Numbered from the stretch's first letter, positions 23,383 to 32,902 are shown. The stretch is 33,459 nucleotides of DNA from Candidatus Methylomirabilota bacterium (GCA_016209735.1 JACQVN010000049.1:1-33459), one strand, 5' to 3'. Numbers and translations are program-made. The notes: a model not told the origin generated them from the letters alone.

Positions 23383-25407
23383 TCACTTTGCCAGAGTGGG
23401 TCGTCCCGGCGTCAGGGCGCGGATCCGGGCCTGCGCTTCGGCGCGGATGGCCGGATCGTGGGCCCGCGCCTCGAGGGTGTTCCAGAGGCGCAGGCTCTCC
23501 TCGCGGCGGCCCTCCGCCTGCCGGATCAGCGCCAGGAGCCGAAGCGACAGGAGGCGGTCCGGCTCCAGCTCCAGCGCGCGGGTCAGGGCCTCCGCCGCCC
23601 CGGCGAAATCCTGCTGGCGCACCATGAGGCGGCCCAGCGCCTCGTGGGCGGAGGCGAGTCGCGGATCCCAGCGCAGGAGATCCCGCTGCATGGCGACCGC
23701 GCCCCCGATGTCCCCCGTCGCCTCCAACGCTTGGGCCAGGAGCCGCGTAAGCTCCACGGCCCGGGGAAAGCGGCGGAGCCCGGCGCGGGCGACCTCGGCG
23801 GCTCGTTCGGGCGCCTGCGCCACCAGGTGGGCCTCGGCCCGCGTGCGGTAGTAGTGGATGTCGTCTTGGGCCAGGGGGGCTGCCCGGTCGAAGAGGGCGA
23901 AGCCGCGCGCGCGGTCGCCCGTCCCCACCAGCACCAGGCCCAGCATGATCTGGGGGCGGGCCCACATGGGCTGGCGCCGGATGGCCGTCTCGAGCTCGGC
24001 GATTCCCCGGCCCGTCTCCCCCATGTCGAGATAGGTGGTCGCCAGGTTGAGGCGCGGGACCCCGGCATCCGGGAAATCTCGAACCATCCGCGAGTAGAGA
24101 CTGAGGTTGTCCCGCCAGACCGGGAGGTATCCGGCGGTGAGCGCGGTCCAGCCGAAGGCGAGCAAGGCCACGGCGACCGCCGGGAGGTGGGACGGGAGAT
24201 GTTGCCGTGGACCTCCCCACCAACTCCGGGCGCCCTCCGCCACCCCGACCGCCCAGAGCAGGAAGCCGATGGACGGCAGGTAAAGGTAGCGATCGGCGAG
24301 GCCCATGGGACGCGGCGAGACCGCCACCAGGTCGAGAACCGGGCCCAAGGTGATGAGAAGCCAGGCCAGGCCGAAGGCCGCCGTCGGGCGCCGACGCCAG
24401 AGCCGCCACAGGGCGAGGAGGAGGCCCAGCAAGAGGAGGCCCCCGAGAAGCGGCCAGGGGGCGAGAAGGCTGTCGGGCCGCGGCAAGTCGTAGAACGGAC
24501 GCATCGTGAGGGGGAAGAGGAGCAGTCCGAGATAGCGGGCGAGGGTCTCCAGCGCCCCGGGGAGCCGGCCCCAGAGGTCTCCCGGGGCGAGGAGAGTGGC
24601 GTCCAGGGTTCGGAAGGGACCCGAGAGAAAGGCGAGGTGCCCGGCGGCGAGCCCCCAGAAGGGCAGGCTCCGCACCGCGAGGGAGACAAATCCTCCGGCG
24701 GAGGCCATCCCGATGGTCGTCCCGAGGAGATCCGCGACGAGAAGCAGGAGGGGGAGTGCGGCCGCCGTCTCCTTGCAGGACAGCCCAGCCACCCCTGCCA
24801 GGAGCGCTGCGGCATACCAGCCGAGTCGGAGTCCGCCGCCGGCGGGTCGCGCCCGCCGGTAGGCAAGGAGCCCGATCGTCAGCCAGAGAGTCGCCAGGAG
24901 GTCGGCCCGCGCCGAGACCCAGGCCACGGCCTCCACGTGGACGGGGTGCACCGCGAAGAGCAGCGCCGTCGCCATGGCGGGGCCCGGACGTGGAAAAAGG
25001 TCGCGCGCCAGCCAGAAGACCGCGAAGGTGACGGCGGTATGGAGCAGAACGTTGGTCAGGTGGAATCCGGACGATCGCTCGCCCCACACCCAGAAATCGA
25101 GCGCCAGCGCGAGGAACGTGCCGGGACGGTAAAACCGTCCACTGAAGTCGCCGAAGCTGACCTCATCCGCCGTGAGACCGATCCAGCTCGGCAGGGCCGA
25201 CAGACGTCGAATGAACTGGTTGAAGAACACGAGCTGGAAGTCGTCCCAGACAAAACCGTATCGCAGGGTTCCCAGGTAGAGCGCGGCGGCCACGAGGGCC
25301 AACAAGGCGCCCAGCCGGAGGTCGGTTCGCCTGCTTCCCCCGGACGGACGGCCGCCATCTCCGCTCTCCTGTCCGGCGGCGCCGAGGATGCGTCCGGGGT
25401 CGATCAC
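23383..25407 (-). CDS. TMTC-like GT-C/TPR protein C, 674 residues
   Basis: D55-D56 in YGFVWDDFQL, FYRPGTFLALALDFW, VHPVHVEAVAWVSARAD, LSCKETAAALP and ADRYLYLPSIGF mark the TMTC-like transferase part. A C-terminal TPR region from about residue 430 follows (RLNLATTYLDMGETGRGIAE onward). The GTG start at 25407 overlaps the previous stop by 4 bases (GTGA), which fixes the start. Its closest relatives in the window are proteins B and D, suggesting local gene duplication. Confidence 0.85.
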   Translation of the reverse strand: MIDPGRILGAAGQESGDGGRPSGGSRRTDLRLGALLALVAAALYLGTLRYGFVWDDFQLVFFNQFIRRLSALPSWIGLTADEVSFGDFSGRFYRPGTFLALALDFWVWGERSSGFHLTNVLLHTAVTFAVFWLARDLFPRPGPAMATALLFAVHPVHVEAVAWVSARADLLATLWLTIGLLAYRRARPAGGGLRLGWYAAALLAGVAGLSCKETAAALPLLLLVADLLGTTIGMASAGGFVSLAVRSLPFWGLAAGHLAFLSGPFRTLDATLLAPGDLWGRLPGALETLARYLGLLLFPLTMRPFYDLPRPDSLLAPWPLLGGLLLLGLLLALWRLWRRRPTAAFGLAWLLITLGPVLDLVAVSPRPMGLADRYLYLPSIGFLLWAVGVAEGARSWWGGPRQHLPSHLPAVAVALLAFGWTALTAGYLPVWRDNLSLYSRMVRDFPDAGVPRLNLATTYLDMGETGRGIAELETAIRRQPMWARPQIMLGLVLVGTGDRARGFALFDRAAPLAQDDIHYYRTRAEAHLVAQAPERAAEVARAGLRRFPRAVELTRLLAQALEATGDIGGAVAMQRDLLRWDPRLASAHEALGRLMVRQQDFAGAAEALTRALELEPDRLLSLRLLALIRQAEGRREESLRLWNTLEARAHDPAIRAEAQARIRALTPGRPTLAK

Positions 25408-27374
25408 CGTGCCCCCCCTGCCGTTTCCAGGCGGCGAACGGCCGCCGCCGCTTCACGGGCGGCGGGGCCGGAGGGTGTCAGGGCCAAAATCTCGCGCCAC
25501 CAGGAGAGACTGGCCTCGCGCTGGCCCTGGGCCTCCAGGACGATGGCCAGGGCACGCCGGGGCTGTGCGCGGTTCGGCAAAGCCTCCGCGGCCCGCCGGA
25601 GACGCATCACGGCCTCCGGCAGCTCACCGCTCTTGGCCAGGCTGAGGCCCAGCGCCTCCTCGACCAGGGGCTGGTCCGAGGCCAGGGCCTGGCGGAAGTG
25701 GGGAATCGCCTCCTGGGGTCGGCCGCTTCCGTCCAACGCGCGACCGAGCCACTCGTGGAGTTCGGCCCGACGCGGGAACCGTAGCAGGCCCTCCGCAGCC
25801 ACCGCCACCGCCTGGGCGCTTTCCCCGAGAAAAACATGGGCCTTGGCACGGTTCACGTAGTAGGACACATCCGTGACCGCCTCCCCCTGGAGGGCGTCGA
25901 AGATCCGGGAGCCTTCCCGGGCGCGCCCGTGGAGGACGTACAGAAGGCCCAGGGTCGCCCGGGCTCGGGGCCTGGCGGGGTCGAGGGCGAGGGAGCGCTC
26001 CAGCAGGACGATGGCGCGCGGGTGATCGCCAGCCTCCATGGCGGCCAGTCCGAGATTGAAGAGTGGGAGCGGATCGGAGGGGGCAGCCTCCACCATCCGG
26101 GAGAAGAGCGTGAGATTGTCCTGCCAGACGGGGACGTAGCGCAGGAGCAGCGCCGGGTACGTCACGAGCACGAAGAGCAGGCCTGCCCAGCCGGCGGCCG
26201 CGCAGGCGGCCCGCGGCCGCCCAGGCCGGGGAGTGAGCAAGGCGGCGATAGTCCATGCCAGCAGGAGACTGGCGCCGACCGAGGGCAGGACCAGGTAGCG
26301 GTCGGCCAGCCCCATGGTCCGGAAGGAGACGGGGATGAGGTCAACCACGGGGGTCAGGGTGATCAAGATCCAGGCCAACGCCATGGCCGGAAAAGGCGCA
26401 CGGCGCCAGGCGACGGCCAGGGCGGCGAGGAGCGCGACCAGGGCGGCGAGGCCAAGCGCGGGCCAGGCGCCAAGCAGCGACAGGGGGCGCGCCTGCGCGT
26501 AGGACGGTTGCATGTAGGCCGGGAGGAAGAGCAATCGGAGATAGCGGGCCAGGATCTCCAGGGCGCCGGGCAGCCGCTCCCAGAGGCCCGCGGCCGTCAG
26601 TCGTCCCTCTGCGAGCGCCAGGAGCGCGGGGACTCGAAACGCGACAAAGGCAAGAGAGATGCCGAAGTAGGGCAGCGATCGGCGAAACGCCCACCGCCAG
26701 CGTGCCGCCGCCGGGAGACGAATGTGAGGGGGCGGGCACAGACCATCGGCGAGCGTGAGGAGCATCGGCACGACGACGGCGACCTCTTTGGAGAGGGTGG
26801 CCAAGAGGTGAGCGGCGAGGGCTGCCGCCATCCACAGTGCCCACTGCGCGGAGCCGGCGGCCCGGCGGTGCGCCCAGAGGCAGGTCAAGGCTGTCACGGC
26901 GACCCAGAGGTTATCCCGTGCGCTGACGAAAACCACCGCTTCCGCGTGCGCGGGGTGGAGTGTGAAGACGAGCGCCGCCAGGGCGGCGACGAGCCGGCCG
27001 GCGCCCAGGAGCTCGACGAGGCCGAAGACGAGGGCCGTGGCGAGCAGGTGCAGGAGGAGGTTGGTGAGCCGAAGCGGGCCCGGCTGAAGTCCCCACAGCG
27101 TAGTGTCCACGGCCAGTGAAAGGGCCTGGACCGGCCGGTAGTAGCGGCCCGCCAGCTCCCCGTCGGTCAACGCCGTGAAGTCTTCGGTGAGGAGGCGCGG
27201 CAGGCTGCCGAGATGGCGGAACGGCTCGCTCCGCAACAGGCCAACGTCGTCCCAGACCAGTTGGTAGCCGAGACTGTTCACGTAGACGGAAGCGCCCAGG
27301 AGGAGGATGAGGGGGAGAATCCAGGGCCCGAGCGGGAGCGGCCCGCCGCGCGCGGCCGGGGCAGCCGGAATCAC
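25404..27374 (-). CDS. TMTC-like GT-C/TPR protein B, 656 residues
   Basis: D42-D43 in YQLVWDDVG, YYRPVQALSLAVDTTLWG, LHPAHAEAVVFVSARDN, LSKEVAVVVP and ADRYLVLPSVGAS form the shared transferase fingerprint, followed by TPRs from about residue 420 (PLFNLGLAAMEAGDHPRAI onward). The GTG start overlaps the stop of the GT2-methyltransferase gene by GTGA and has GGGAGG six bases upstream, so I set aside the much longer open frame that continues upstream inside that gene. Confidence 0.85.
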   Translation of the reverse strand: MIPAAPAARGGPLPLGPWILPLILLLGASVYVNSLGYQLVWDDVGLLRSEPFRHLGSLPRLLTEDFTALTDGELAGRYYRPVQALSLAVDTTLWGLQPGPLRLTNLLLHLLATALVFGLVELLGAGRLVAALAALVFTLHPAHAEAVVFVSARDNLWVAVTALTCLWAHRRAAGSAQWALWMAAALAAHLLATLSKEVAVVVPMLLTLADGLCPPPHIRLPAAARWRWAFRRSLPYFGISLAFVAFRVPALLALAEGRLTAAGLWERLPGALEILARYLRLLFLPAYMQPSYAQARPLSLLGAWPALGLAALVALLAALAVAWRRAPFPAMALAWILITLTPVVDLIPVSFRTMGLADRYLVLPSVGASLLLAWTIAALLTPRPGRPRAACAAAGWAGLLFVLVTYPALLLRYVPVWQDNLTLFSRMVEAAPSDPLPLFNLGLAAMEAGDHPRAIVLLERSLALDPARPRARATLGLLYVLHGRAREGSRIFDALQGEAVTDVSYYVNRAKAHVFLGESAQAVAVAAEGLLRFPRRAELHEWLGRALDGSGRPQEAIPHFRQALASDQPLVEEALGLSLAKSGELPEAVMRLRRAAEALPNRAQPRRALAIVLEAQGQREASLSWWREILALTPSGPAAREAAAAVRRLETAGGAR

Positions 27375-28708
27375 GCGCCGCCTCCCTTCCCGCCGGTCGA
27401 AGCCGGCGGGACCTGCCCCTTGGTGGCGCGGAAGATCATCTCGCAGAAGCCCACGTAGCGGAGATCGTGGATGGTGTACCCCAAGGCTCGAAGCCGTGCT
27501 GCCAGGGTGGCCTGGGAGAAGTGGGTGACGTGCTCGTGGGCGTAGGCGCCCGGCAGGATCTTGCCGTAGAGCCATTCCAGGATCCACCAGAGGCGGCGGC
27601 CGTAATCCGGCGTCCCCAGGATAAGCGTCCCGCCGGGGCGCAGGACGCGGGTCATCTCCTCGAACAGGGGCGGGGAATCGGGGACGTGCTCGATCACCTC
27701 GGAGCAGATGACGGCCTCGAAGGATGCGTCCGGGAAGGGCAGCGCGAAGGCGGAGGCCTGGGTGAGCCGCCGGTGGCCCCGCGTCCGCAGGAAGCGGAGC
27801 TTCGGCAGGAGGATGTCCATTCCCACGGCGTCGGGAAGGTCCTGGATGATCCGGCTGGAGCCGCACCCGAGGTCCAGGACGCAGCATCCGGCCCCGGGCC
27901 GAGCCGACCGCAGGTAGTCCAGGGTGATGCGGTGGCGGGTCCTTTGCCAGTACCGCTGCAACCAGATGGGGCTGTCGAAGGCGCGGTGATCGTAGTCGGC
28001 GGACGCCACCGAATTCCTGAGCTGCCACATGCGCACCAGGGTGGTCAGGTACGCCAGGCCGAACCGCAGGAGGCGCACGTGCGAGTGGCCGGAGCCCCGC
28101 GAGCGGTAGTGGAAGGGGAGCTCCCCCACCCGGAAGGCCTGGGTGACCACCTTGAGGAGGATCTCCTCCAAGGCGTCGAAGTCGCGGGCCTGGATCGAGA
28201 GCCCCGCCAGGACGTCCTGCCGATACAGACGGAAGTTCCCGGAGATGTCGTGCAGGGGCAGGGAGAGCAATCGGGTATAGGTGGTGTTCAAGAGGCGGCT
28301 CAGGAGGCGCCGGAACCAGTGCGTGTCGGAGCTGCCCCCCGGGACGTAGCGGGAGGCGATGAGCAGCTCCGCCTCGTGCCGCTTCTGCCAGAGATCCCGC
28401 AGGAAGACCGGGCGATGCGACAGGTCGGCGTCCATGGTGGCGACGTAACGCGCCCGGGTGGCCGCGAAGCCTTCCGCGAGGGCGGCGCCGAATCCCCGCT
28501 GTTTTTGGGGGACCACGCGGGCGCCCCGGCTCGCCGCTGCCCCGGCGGTCCCGTCCCGGGACCCGCCGTCCACGACGACGATCTCCCAGGAGATGGCCAG
28601 ACTCTCCAGGGTCTCCTTCAGGGCGGGGAGGAGAAGCTCCAGGTTCTCCCGCTCGTTCCAGGCCAGGATGACGACGGCGAGGTCGGGCACGGCCACGTCG
28701 GCGGTCAT
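27371..28708 (-). CDS. GT2 glycosyltransferase fused to a SAM methyltransferase, 445 residues
   Basis: Residues 1-235 are a family 2 glycosyltransferase of the dolichol-phosphate mannose synthase type: VVVDGGSRDGT (44-54), TMDADLSHRP (metal-binding DxD, 91-100) and SGNFRLYRQDVL. DPM1-like enzymes load a sugar from a nucleotide sugar onto a polyprenyl phosphate at the inner face of the membrane. Residues 265-430 are a class I methyltransferase: VLDLGCGSS (277-285), GMDIL, CSEVIEHVPD and LRPGGTLILGTPD. The product could be a lipid-linked, possibly methylated, sugar. That would supply the donor for the neighbouring GT-C proteins, which need such lipid-linked donors. Overlaps on both sides are 4 bases (ATGA and GTGA). 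The methylation target is inferred only from the fusion. Confidence 0.85.
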   Translation of the reverse strand: MTADVAVPDLAVVILAWNERENLELLLPALKETLESLAISWEIVVVDGGSRDGTAGAAASRGARVVPQKQRGFGAALAEGFAATRARYVATMDADLSHRPVFLRDLWQKRHEAELLIASRYVPGGSSDTHWFRRLLSRLLNTTYTRLLSLPLHDISGNFRLYRQDVLAGLSIQARDFDALEEILLKVVTQAFRVGELPFHYRSRGSGHSHVRLLRFGLAYLTTLVRMWQLRNSVASADYDHRAFDSPIWLQRYWQRTRHRITLDYLRSARPGAGCCVLDLGCGSSRIIQDLPDAVGMDILLPKLRFLRTRGHRRLTQASAFALPFPDASFEAVICSEVIEHVPDSPPLFEEMTRVLRPGGTLILGTPDYGRRLWWILEWLYGKILPGAYAHEHVTHFSQATLAARLRALGYTIHDLRYVGFCEMIFRATKGQVPPASTGGKGGGA

Positions 28709-30438
28709 GGCTTCCCCTGGGGCGAGATGCCTGGCGCGCCCCCGACGCCGCGCAGTCCCGCCGCCAACCGCGTCGAGGCCGGCGCCAGGCGAAGGCCCGC
28801 CGCGTAAGCAGCGCGGGCTCGGCCGAGATCGCCCAGCGCCTCGTAGGCCGCGCCGAGATTCCCGTAGGCGTCCGCATAATCGGGGCGAAGGCGGATGGCC
28901 TTCTCCAGCCAGGGTAAGGCCGCGGCGGGCTCGCCCTGCCGGATGAAGAGGACTCCCATGTTGTTGAGGGCAAAGACATACTTGGGGCTCAAGCGGAGCG
29001 CCGCCTGGAATTCCCGGTGCGCCGCGGCGAATTCGCCACGATCCAGGTAGACCCCCCCGAGATTGTTGTGGACATCCAGGCGGACCTGCACAGACTGTCC
29101 GCCTTGGCGTAGGATGGCCCGGTAGAGCTCCGCGGCATCGGCCCAGGGGGCCAGCCGGACCGTGTTCAGCCCCGCGTAGGCGGCCAGGACGGCAATGAGG
29201 GTCGCCCAGCCGTAAAGGCGCCCGCCTGCCCCCCGCCCGGGCTGGAGCAGCTTCCCGAAGAGGGCGCCGGCCAGCACGCACCATCCGACCGACGGCAGGT
29301 ACAGGAAGCGCTCCGCGGTGAGGAACCCCGACTGGGGGGCGAACTCGTACCAAATGAAGAGGAGCGGGGGCGTCAGCATGAGAAGAAGCCAAGCGGCCCA
29401 GAGGACCAGGTGGCGCGCCCGCCACCACAGGGCGGCGAGGCCTCCCCCCAGCGTGGCGCCCGCCAGGAGGGCGGAGAGGAGCGTCGGCGAATCCCACTGC
29501 ACCGCGACGGCGCGGTGCAGGTTCAGGCCGAGATCCGGGCAGAGGAGGATCCGCCCGTACTCGGCGATCACGGCGAAGAGGGCGAGAAGGCGAAGGCCGA
29601 GCGGGGAGAGGCTCGTGGGGAACTGGACGGCGGAGCCGAGGGCGGCCTGTCGGAGGGTCCAGTAGCCTAGCAGCGCGACGAGAAGCGGGATGACCCGGGG
29701 CAGGCAGGCGACCAGCCGTTTGCGCGGACTCGTGCCGCCGGACGACGACAGCTCCCAGGCGGCCCAGACCAGCGGCAGGGGCGCCGCCGCCTCCTTGGCG
29801 AGCAGCGCAAGCAAGTAGAGCCCCCCGCCGAGGCAGCTCCACCCCCAGAGGGCGGCGCCGCGCCGGCGCTCTGCGCGGAGCAGGGCCAGGAAGGCGAGCA
29901 GCACGAAGGTGGTGGCCAGAAGGTCCACCCGCCCCTGGATCCAGCCGAGGACTTCCGCGTGGGCGGGGAGGAGCCCGAAGGAGAGCGCGCCGCTCCAGGC
30001 GGCGAGCCTGGTTGCGCCTGTCCCCAGGGCCGCGGCGTACACCAGGGCGGTCGCCAGGATGTGCCAGACCAGATTGGTCAGGTGATAGCCGGCGGGATTC
30101 ACCCCCCAGAGCAGCCGGTCGAACCGGTAGGAGAGCGTGACGAGGGGGCGGTAGTAGCCCAGGGTGACGTCCGCCACCCGCACCTGGCTTCCGAAGATCT
30201 CCCCGGCGTTCCAGGGGCCGGCGACCAGACGGTCTGCCAGGACGACGATGTTGTCGTCGAAGACGAAGTCGAATTGCAGGGTGCCGATGTAGACCAGTGC
30301 CGGGAGGAGGCACAGGAGCGCCAGACGTCGCCCGGCGGCGTCTGGCCCGGATCCGAAGAGCCAGGCGGGCGCGTCCGTCGGCGCGGCGGGCCCGGCGCTC
30401 GCCAGGGCGGGGGGGGCGATCTCGCCGGAGGATCTCAC
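28705..30438 (-). CDS. TMTC-like GT-C/TPR protein A, 577 residues
   Basis: First of the four paralogues in the operon. D61-D62 lie in FDFVFDDNIV, followed by YYRPLVTLSYRFDRLLWG, LPAHAEVLGWIQGRVD, LLAKEAAAPLP and AERFLYLPSVGW; about three TPRs close the protein (VHNNLGGVYLDRGEFAAAH onward). The GTG start at 30438 overlaps the stop of the TPR gene by GTGA. The N-terminal 40 residues are Ala/Pro-rich and precede the first helix, longer than in protein B. Confidence 0.83.
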   Translation of the reverse strand: MRSSGEIAPPALASAGPAAPTDAPAWLFGSGPDAAGRRLALLCLLPALVYIGTLQFDFVFDDNIVVLADRLVAGPWNAGEIFGSQVRVADVTLGYYRPLVTLSYRFDRLLWGVNPAGYHLTNLVWHILATALVYAAALGTGATRLAAWSGALSFGLLPAHAEVLGWIQGRVDLLATTFVLLAFLALLRAERRRGAALWGWSCLGGGLYLLALLAKEAAAPLPLVWAAWELSSSGGTSPRKRLVACLPRVIPLLVALLGYWTLRQAALGSAVQFPTSLSPLGLRLLALFAVIAEYGRILLCPDLGLNLHRAVAVQWDSPTLLSALLAGATLGGGLAALWWRARHLVLWAAWLLLMLTPPLLFIWYEFAPQSGFLTAERFLYLPSVGWCVLAGALFGKLLQPGRGAGGRLYGWATLIAVLAAYAGLNTVRLAPWADAAELYRAILRQGGQSVQVRLDVHNNLGGVYLDRGEFAAAHREFQAALRLSPKYVFALNNMGVLFIRQGEPAAALPWLEKAIRLRPDYADAYGNLGAAYEALGDLGRARAAYAAGLRLAPASTRLAAGLRGVGGAPGISPQGKP

Positions 30439-31166
30439 GGCTGCGCCGCCGGGGGAGTCGAGCGCCGCATCTGGGCCAGGATCTTCTCCATCTCGGCCGC
30501 CGCCGTCCTGCGGACCCACTCGTTATTCGTTCGGTCGTACATGGACTTCCAGAGCTCGTAGGCGGTCTCCAGGGCCCCCGTCCTGGCGTAGAGGCGAGCG
30601 ATGAAGCGCGGCAGGTAGTGGGGCCGGCCGGGCAGAGCGTCCGCCAGCTTCCACCAGCGCAGGGCCTGCTCGTAGTCCTCGACCTCCAGGAAGTACAGGC
30701 GCCCGAGATCGTAGGGGATCTCCCAGTCGTCCGGGCGTGCGGCGATCCCCTTGCGGTAGATCTGGATCGCCTGGGGGTACTGTTTGGCGATGACCAGGAA
30801 GAGGCCCCCGTACAGGTACGCGTCCAGGAAGTTCGGGTCGAGCGAGACAGTCATGTCCACGAGCTGATAGAGCTGGGGGAAGTTCTCCTGCCGCTCCACC
30901 CGGCCGCCGAAGTACTGGATGGTACGCAGCCACCAGAAATCGGCGGCCAGGCTCTGGAACCCCAGGAGCGCGGGCCGCAGGATCTCCACGCGCGGGAAGA
31001 AGATAGGGGTGGCGGCGACCTGCTCGCTGTGGAGGCGGTCGAGTCGGATCCCACAGACGACGGCGGTCGCAAAGGCGAGGATCGCCGCCCCGAGGGCGCC
31101 CCACCGCCGGAGGCGCGAGGCCGCCGGTCCGCTGACCGGGACGTTGGGCAGTGCGGGTTCGATCAT
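30435..31166 (-). CDS. Membrane-anchored TPR protein, 243 residues
   Basis: One N-terminal hydrophobic helix (about 24-43, ALGAAILAFATAVVCGI) is followed by a soluble part with tetratricopeptide-like helices (FLDAYLYGGLFLVIAKQYPQ; WEIPYDLGRLYFLEVEDYEQ). Segment RPALLGFQSLAADFWWLRTI is typical of TPR proteins encoded next to ABC-2 transporters in pilus loci; I cannot name the family with certainty. It starts 10 bases after the permease gene and its stop overlaps the next start. By position it could be the third component of the transporter, equivalent to PilG of Myxococcus. That is inference from gene order. Confidence 0.75.
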   Translation of the reverse strand: MIEPALPNVPVSGPAASRLRRWGALGAAILAFATAVVCGIRLDRLHSEQVAATPIFFPRVEILRPALLGFQSLAADFWWLRTIQYFGGRVERQENFPQLYQLVDMTVSLDPNFLDAYLYGGLFLVIAKQYPQAIQIYRKGIAARPDDWEIPYDLGRLYFLEVEDYEQALRWWKLADALPGRPHYLPRFIARLYARTGALETAYELWKSMYDRTNNEWVRRTAAAEMEKILAQMRRSTPPAAQP

Positions 31167-31176
31167 CCGGCGCGCC

Positions 31177-31944
31177 TCACTGGAAGTCCCGTCGCTGGAA
31201 AATGGCGGTAGCCAGCGCCAGGACGGCCGTCAGATACCCCAGGCCGTACGCCGCCGTAAGGAGGAGCGTCGCTTCCGAGGGGAGCGGCCCGCCGGCCCCG
31301 AGGCTGCCGAGAGTGAAGCGGGACAGGTTGGGCAGCGTGTAGTAGATGGCCGAGGCCGTGACGTGGAGCGAGAGGCTGTCGAACTGGGAGGCAAAGGCGA
31401 CGAGGTCGCGGCTCAGCCGGCCGATGACGAACACCAGGAGCGTGAAGACGGTGCTGAGCGTGGGCGTGGAGAACGTGGCAAAGAGGATCGAAAAGGCCGT
31501 GAGGATCGTGAGCTCCAGGAAGGCGAACCCGCCGGCCAGGAGCAGAGGGGGCGTCCACTCCCCCTCCAGCATCCGGGCCAGCAGCACGAGGCCGAGGGCC
31601 ATGGCCCCGACGTTGACGAGGAGGGTGAGGGCGAGGCCGATGAACTTCCCGACCAGGAAGGCGCCGCAGCCGACCGGCCGGGACAGGAGCAGGAGGACCG
31701 TCCGGCGCTCGATCTCGCGAGAGACCAGCCGGATGCCGATGAACACGGCGATGAAGAGGCCGAACAGGGTGATGCACGCCAGGCCCAGATCTTTGACGAT
31801 GCGCCCTTCCCCCCCCACGCTGATGGTGACCAGGACGGCGGAGCTGCCGATCATGGCCAGGGCGAACACCAGAATGGTGTACAGGACCCGATCCCGGACC
31901 GCCTCGGTGAAGGTCATCAGCGCAATGGCCAGGACGCGCCTCAT
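31177..31944 (-). CDS. ABC-2 type transporter permease, 255 residues
   Basis: Multi-pass inner membrane protein: MRRVLAIALMTFTEAVRDRV is the usual N-terminal amphipathic start, followed by about six hydrophobic helices, the cytoplasmic segment SREIERRTVLLLLSRPVG typical of ABC-2 permeases, and a final helix ending IFQRRDFQ. The start overlaps the ATPase stop by ATGA. It should pair with that ATPase. By order next to pilin and pilD it resembles PilI of Myxococcus, needed for pilus formation, but sequence alone only supports a generic ABC-2 permease. Confidence 0.88.
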   Translation of the reverse strand: MRRVLAIALMTFTEAVRDRVLYTILVFALAMIGSSAVLVTISVGGEGRIVKDLGLACITLFGLFIAVFIGIRLVSREIERRTVLLLLSRPVGCGAFLVGKFIGLALTLLVNVGAMALGLVLLARMLEGEWTPPLLLAGGFAFLELTILTAFSILFATFSTPTLSTVFTLLVFVIGRLSRDLVAFASQFDSLSLHVTASAIYYTLPNLSRFTLGSLGAGGPLPSEATLLLTAAYGLGYLTAVLALATAIFQRRDFQ

Positions 31945-32870
31945 CGGCGGCCCCGCTCGGCCACCTCGGCCAGGAAGATCTCTTCCAGGGTCCGTCGATG
32001 CGGCACCACGGAGAGGATGCGGCCGCCCGCGGCCAGCGTGCGGCGCAGCAGAGCGTCCACCTCCGCTTCGGCCCGCAGCCGGAGCTGGACGCGATCGCCC
32101 TGCACCAGCGGGGGGGCCAGCGCCCCGTCTGTCGCCGCCGCCTCGGGCGGCAGGCCGGCCAGCGTGACTTCCACGGAGTCGATCTCCGTCCCGAGCAATT
32201 CGTCCAGGCGCCCGACCCGCGCCAGTCGCCCGCCCAGGAGGATGCCCACTCGGTCGCAGAGCATCTCGACGTCCGGGATGATATGAGAGCTGAAGAAGAC
32301 CGTCCGCCCCTCCTTCCGCAGGCTCACCATGATGTCCCGGATCTCCTTCCGGCCGATGGGATCCAGGCCGGACATGGGCTCGTCCAGGATCACCAGGGCG
32401 GGATTGCCGAGGAGGGCCTGCGCCATGCCGATCCGCTGCAGCATGCCTTTGGAGTACTTCCGGAGCTGCCGGCTCCCCGCACCGGACAGGCCGACCCGAT
32501 CCAGGAGGGCCGGGATCTGCTCCCGCGCCACGCTCCGGGCGAGTCCCGCCAGTCGGGCCATGAAGGCCAGGAACTCCTCACCCGTCAGGTAGTCGTAGAA
32601 GGTGGGGGTTTCGGGAAGGTACCCCGCCGCCGCTCGCGCCTCGGGCCGCGATGCGTCGCGACCGCAGAGCCAGGCGCATCCGGCGGTGGGATGCAGGAGG
32701 CCGAGCAGAATCTTGATGGTGGTGGTCTTGCCGGCCCCGTTGGGCCCGAGGTAGCCGAAGGTCTCGCCGGCCCGGACGGTCAGCTCCAGGTCGTGGAGGA
32801 TTCGGACGCGCCGTCGCCAGAATCCCACCCGGTAATCCTTGCAGACGCCCTGACAGCGGATTGCATCCAT
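31941..32870 (-). CDS. ABC transporter ATP-binding protein, 309 residues
   Basis: Walker A GPNGAGKT (42-49), a Q-loop region near YLPETPTFYDYL, signature YSKGMLQR (139-146), Walker B LVILDEP (159-165) and H-loop His196 are all intact. The C-terminal 80 residues are the regulatory extension common in ABC-2 export ATPases. It is the first gene of the operon, with a predicted leader of about 25 bases. Gene order (pilin, ATPase, permease) recalls PilH of Myxococcus. The exported substrate is not evident. Confidence 0.92.
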   Translation of the reverse strand: MDAIRCQGVCKDYRVGFWRRRVRILHDLELTVRAGETFGYLGPNGAGKTTTIKILLGLLHPTAGCAWLCGRDASRPEARAAAGYLPETPTFYDYLTGEEFLAFMARLAGLARSVAREQIPALLDRVGLSGAGSRQLRKYSKGMLQRIGMAQALLGNPALVILDEPMSGLDPIGRKEIRDIMVSLRKEGRTVFFSSHIIPDVEMLCDRVGILLGGRLARVGRLDELLGTEIDSVEVTLAGLPPEAAATDGALAPPLVQGDRVQLRLRAEAEVDALLRRTLAAGGRILSVVPHRRTLEEIFLAEVAERGRR

Positions 32871-32902
32871 GCGTCCATCCCGAATGCGCGTCGTATCGAA
32901 GG

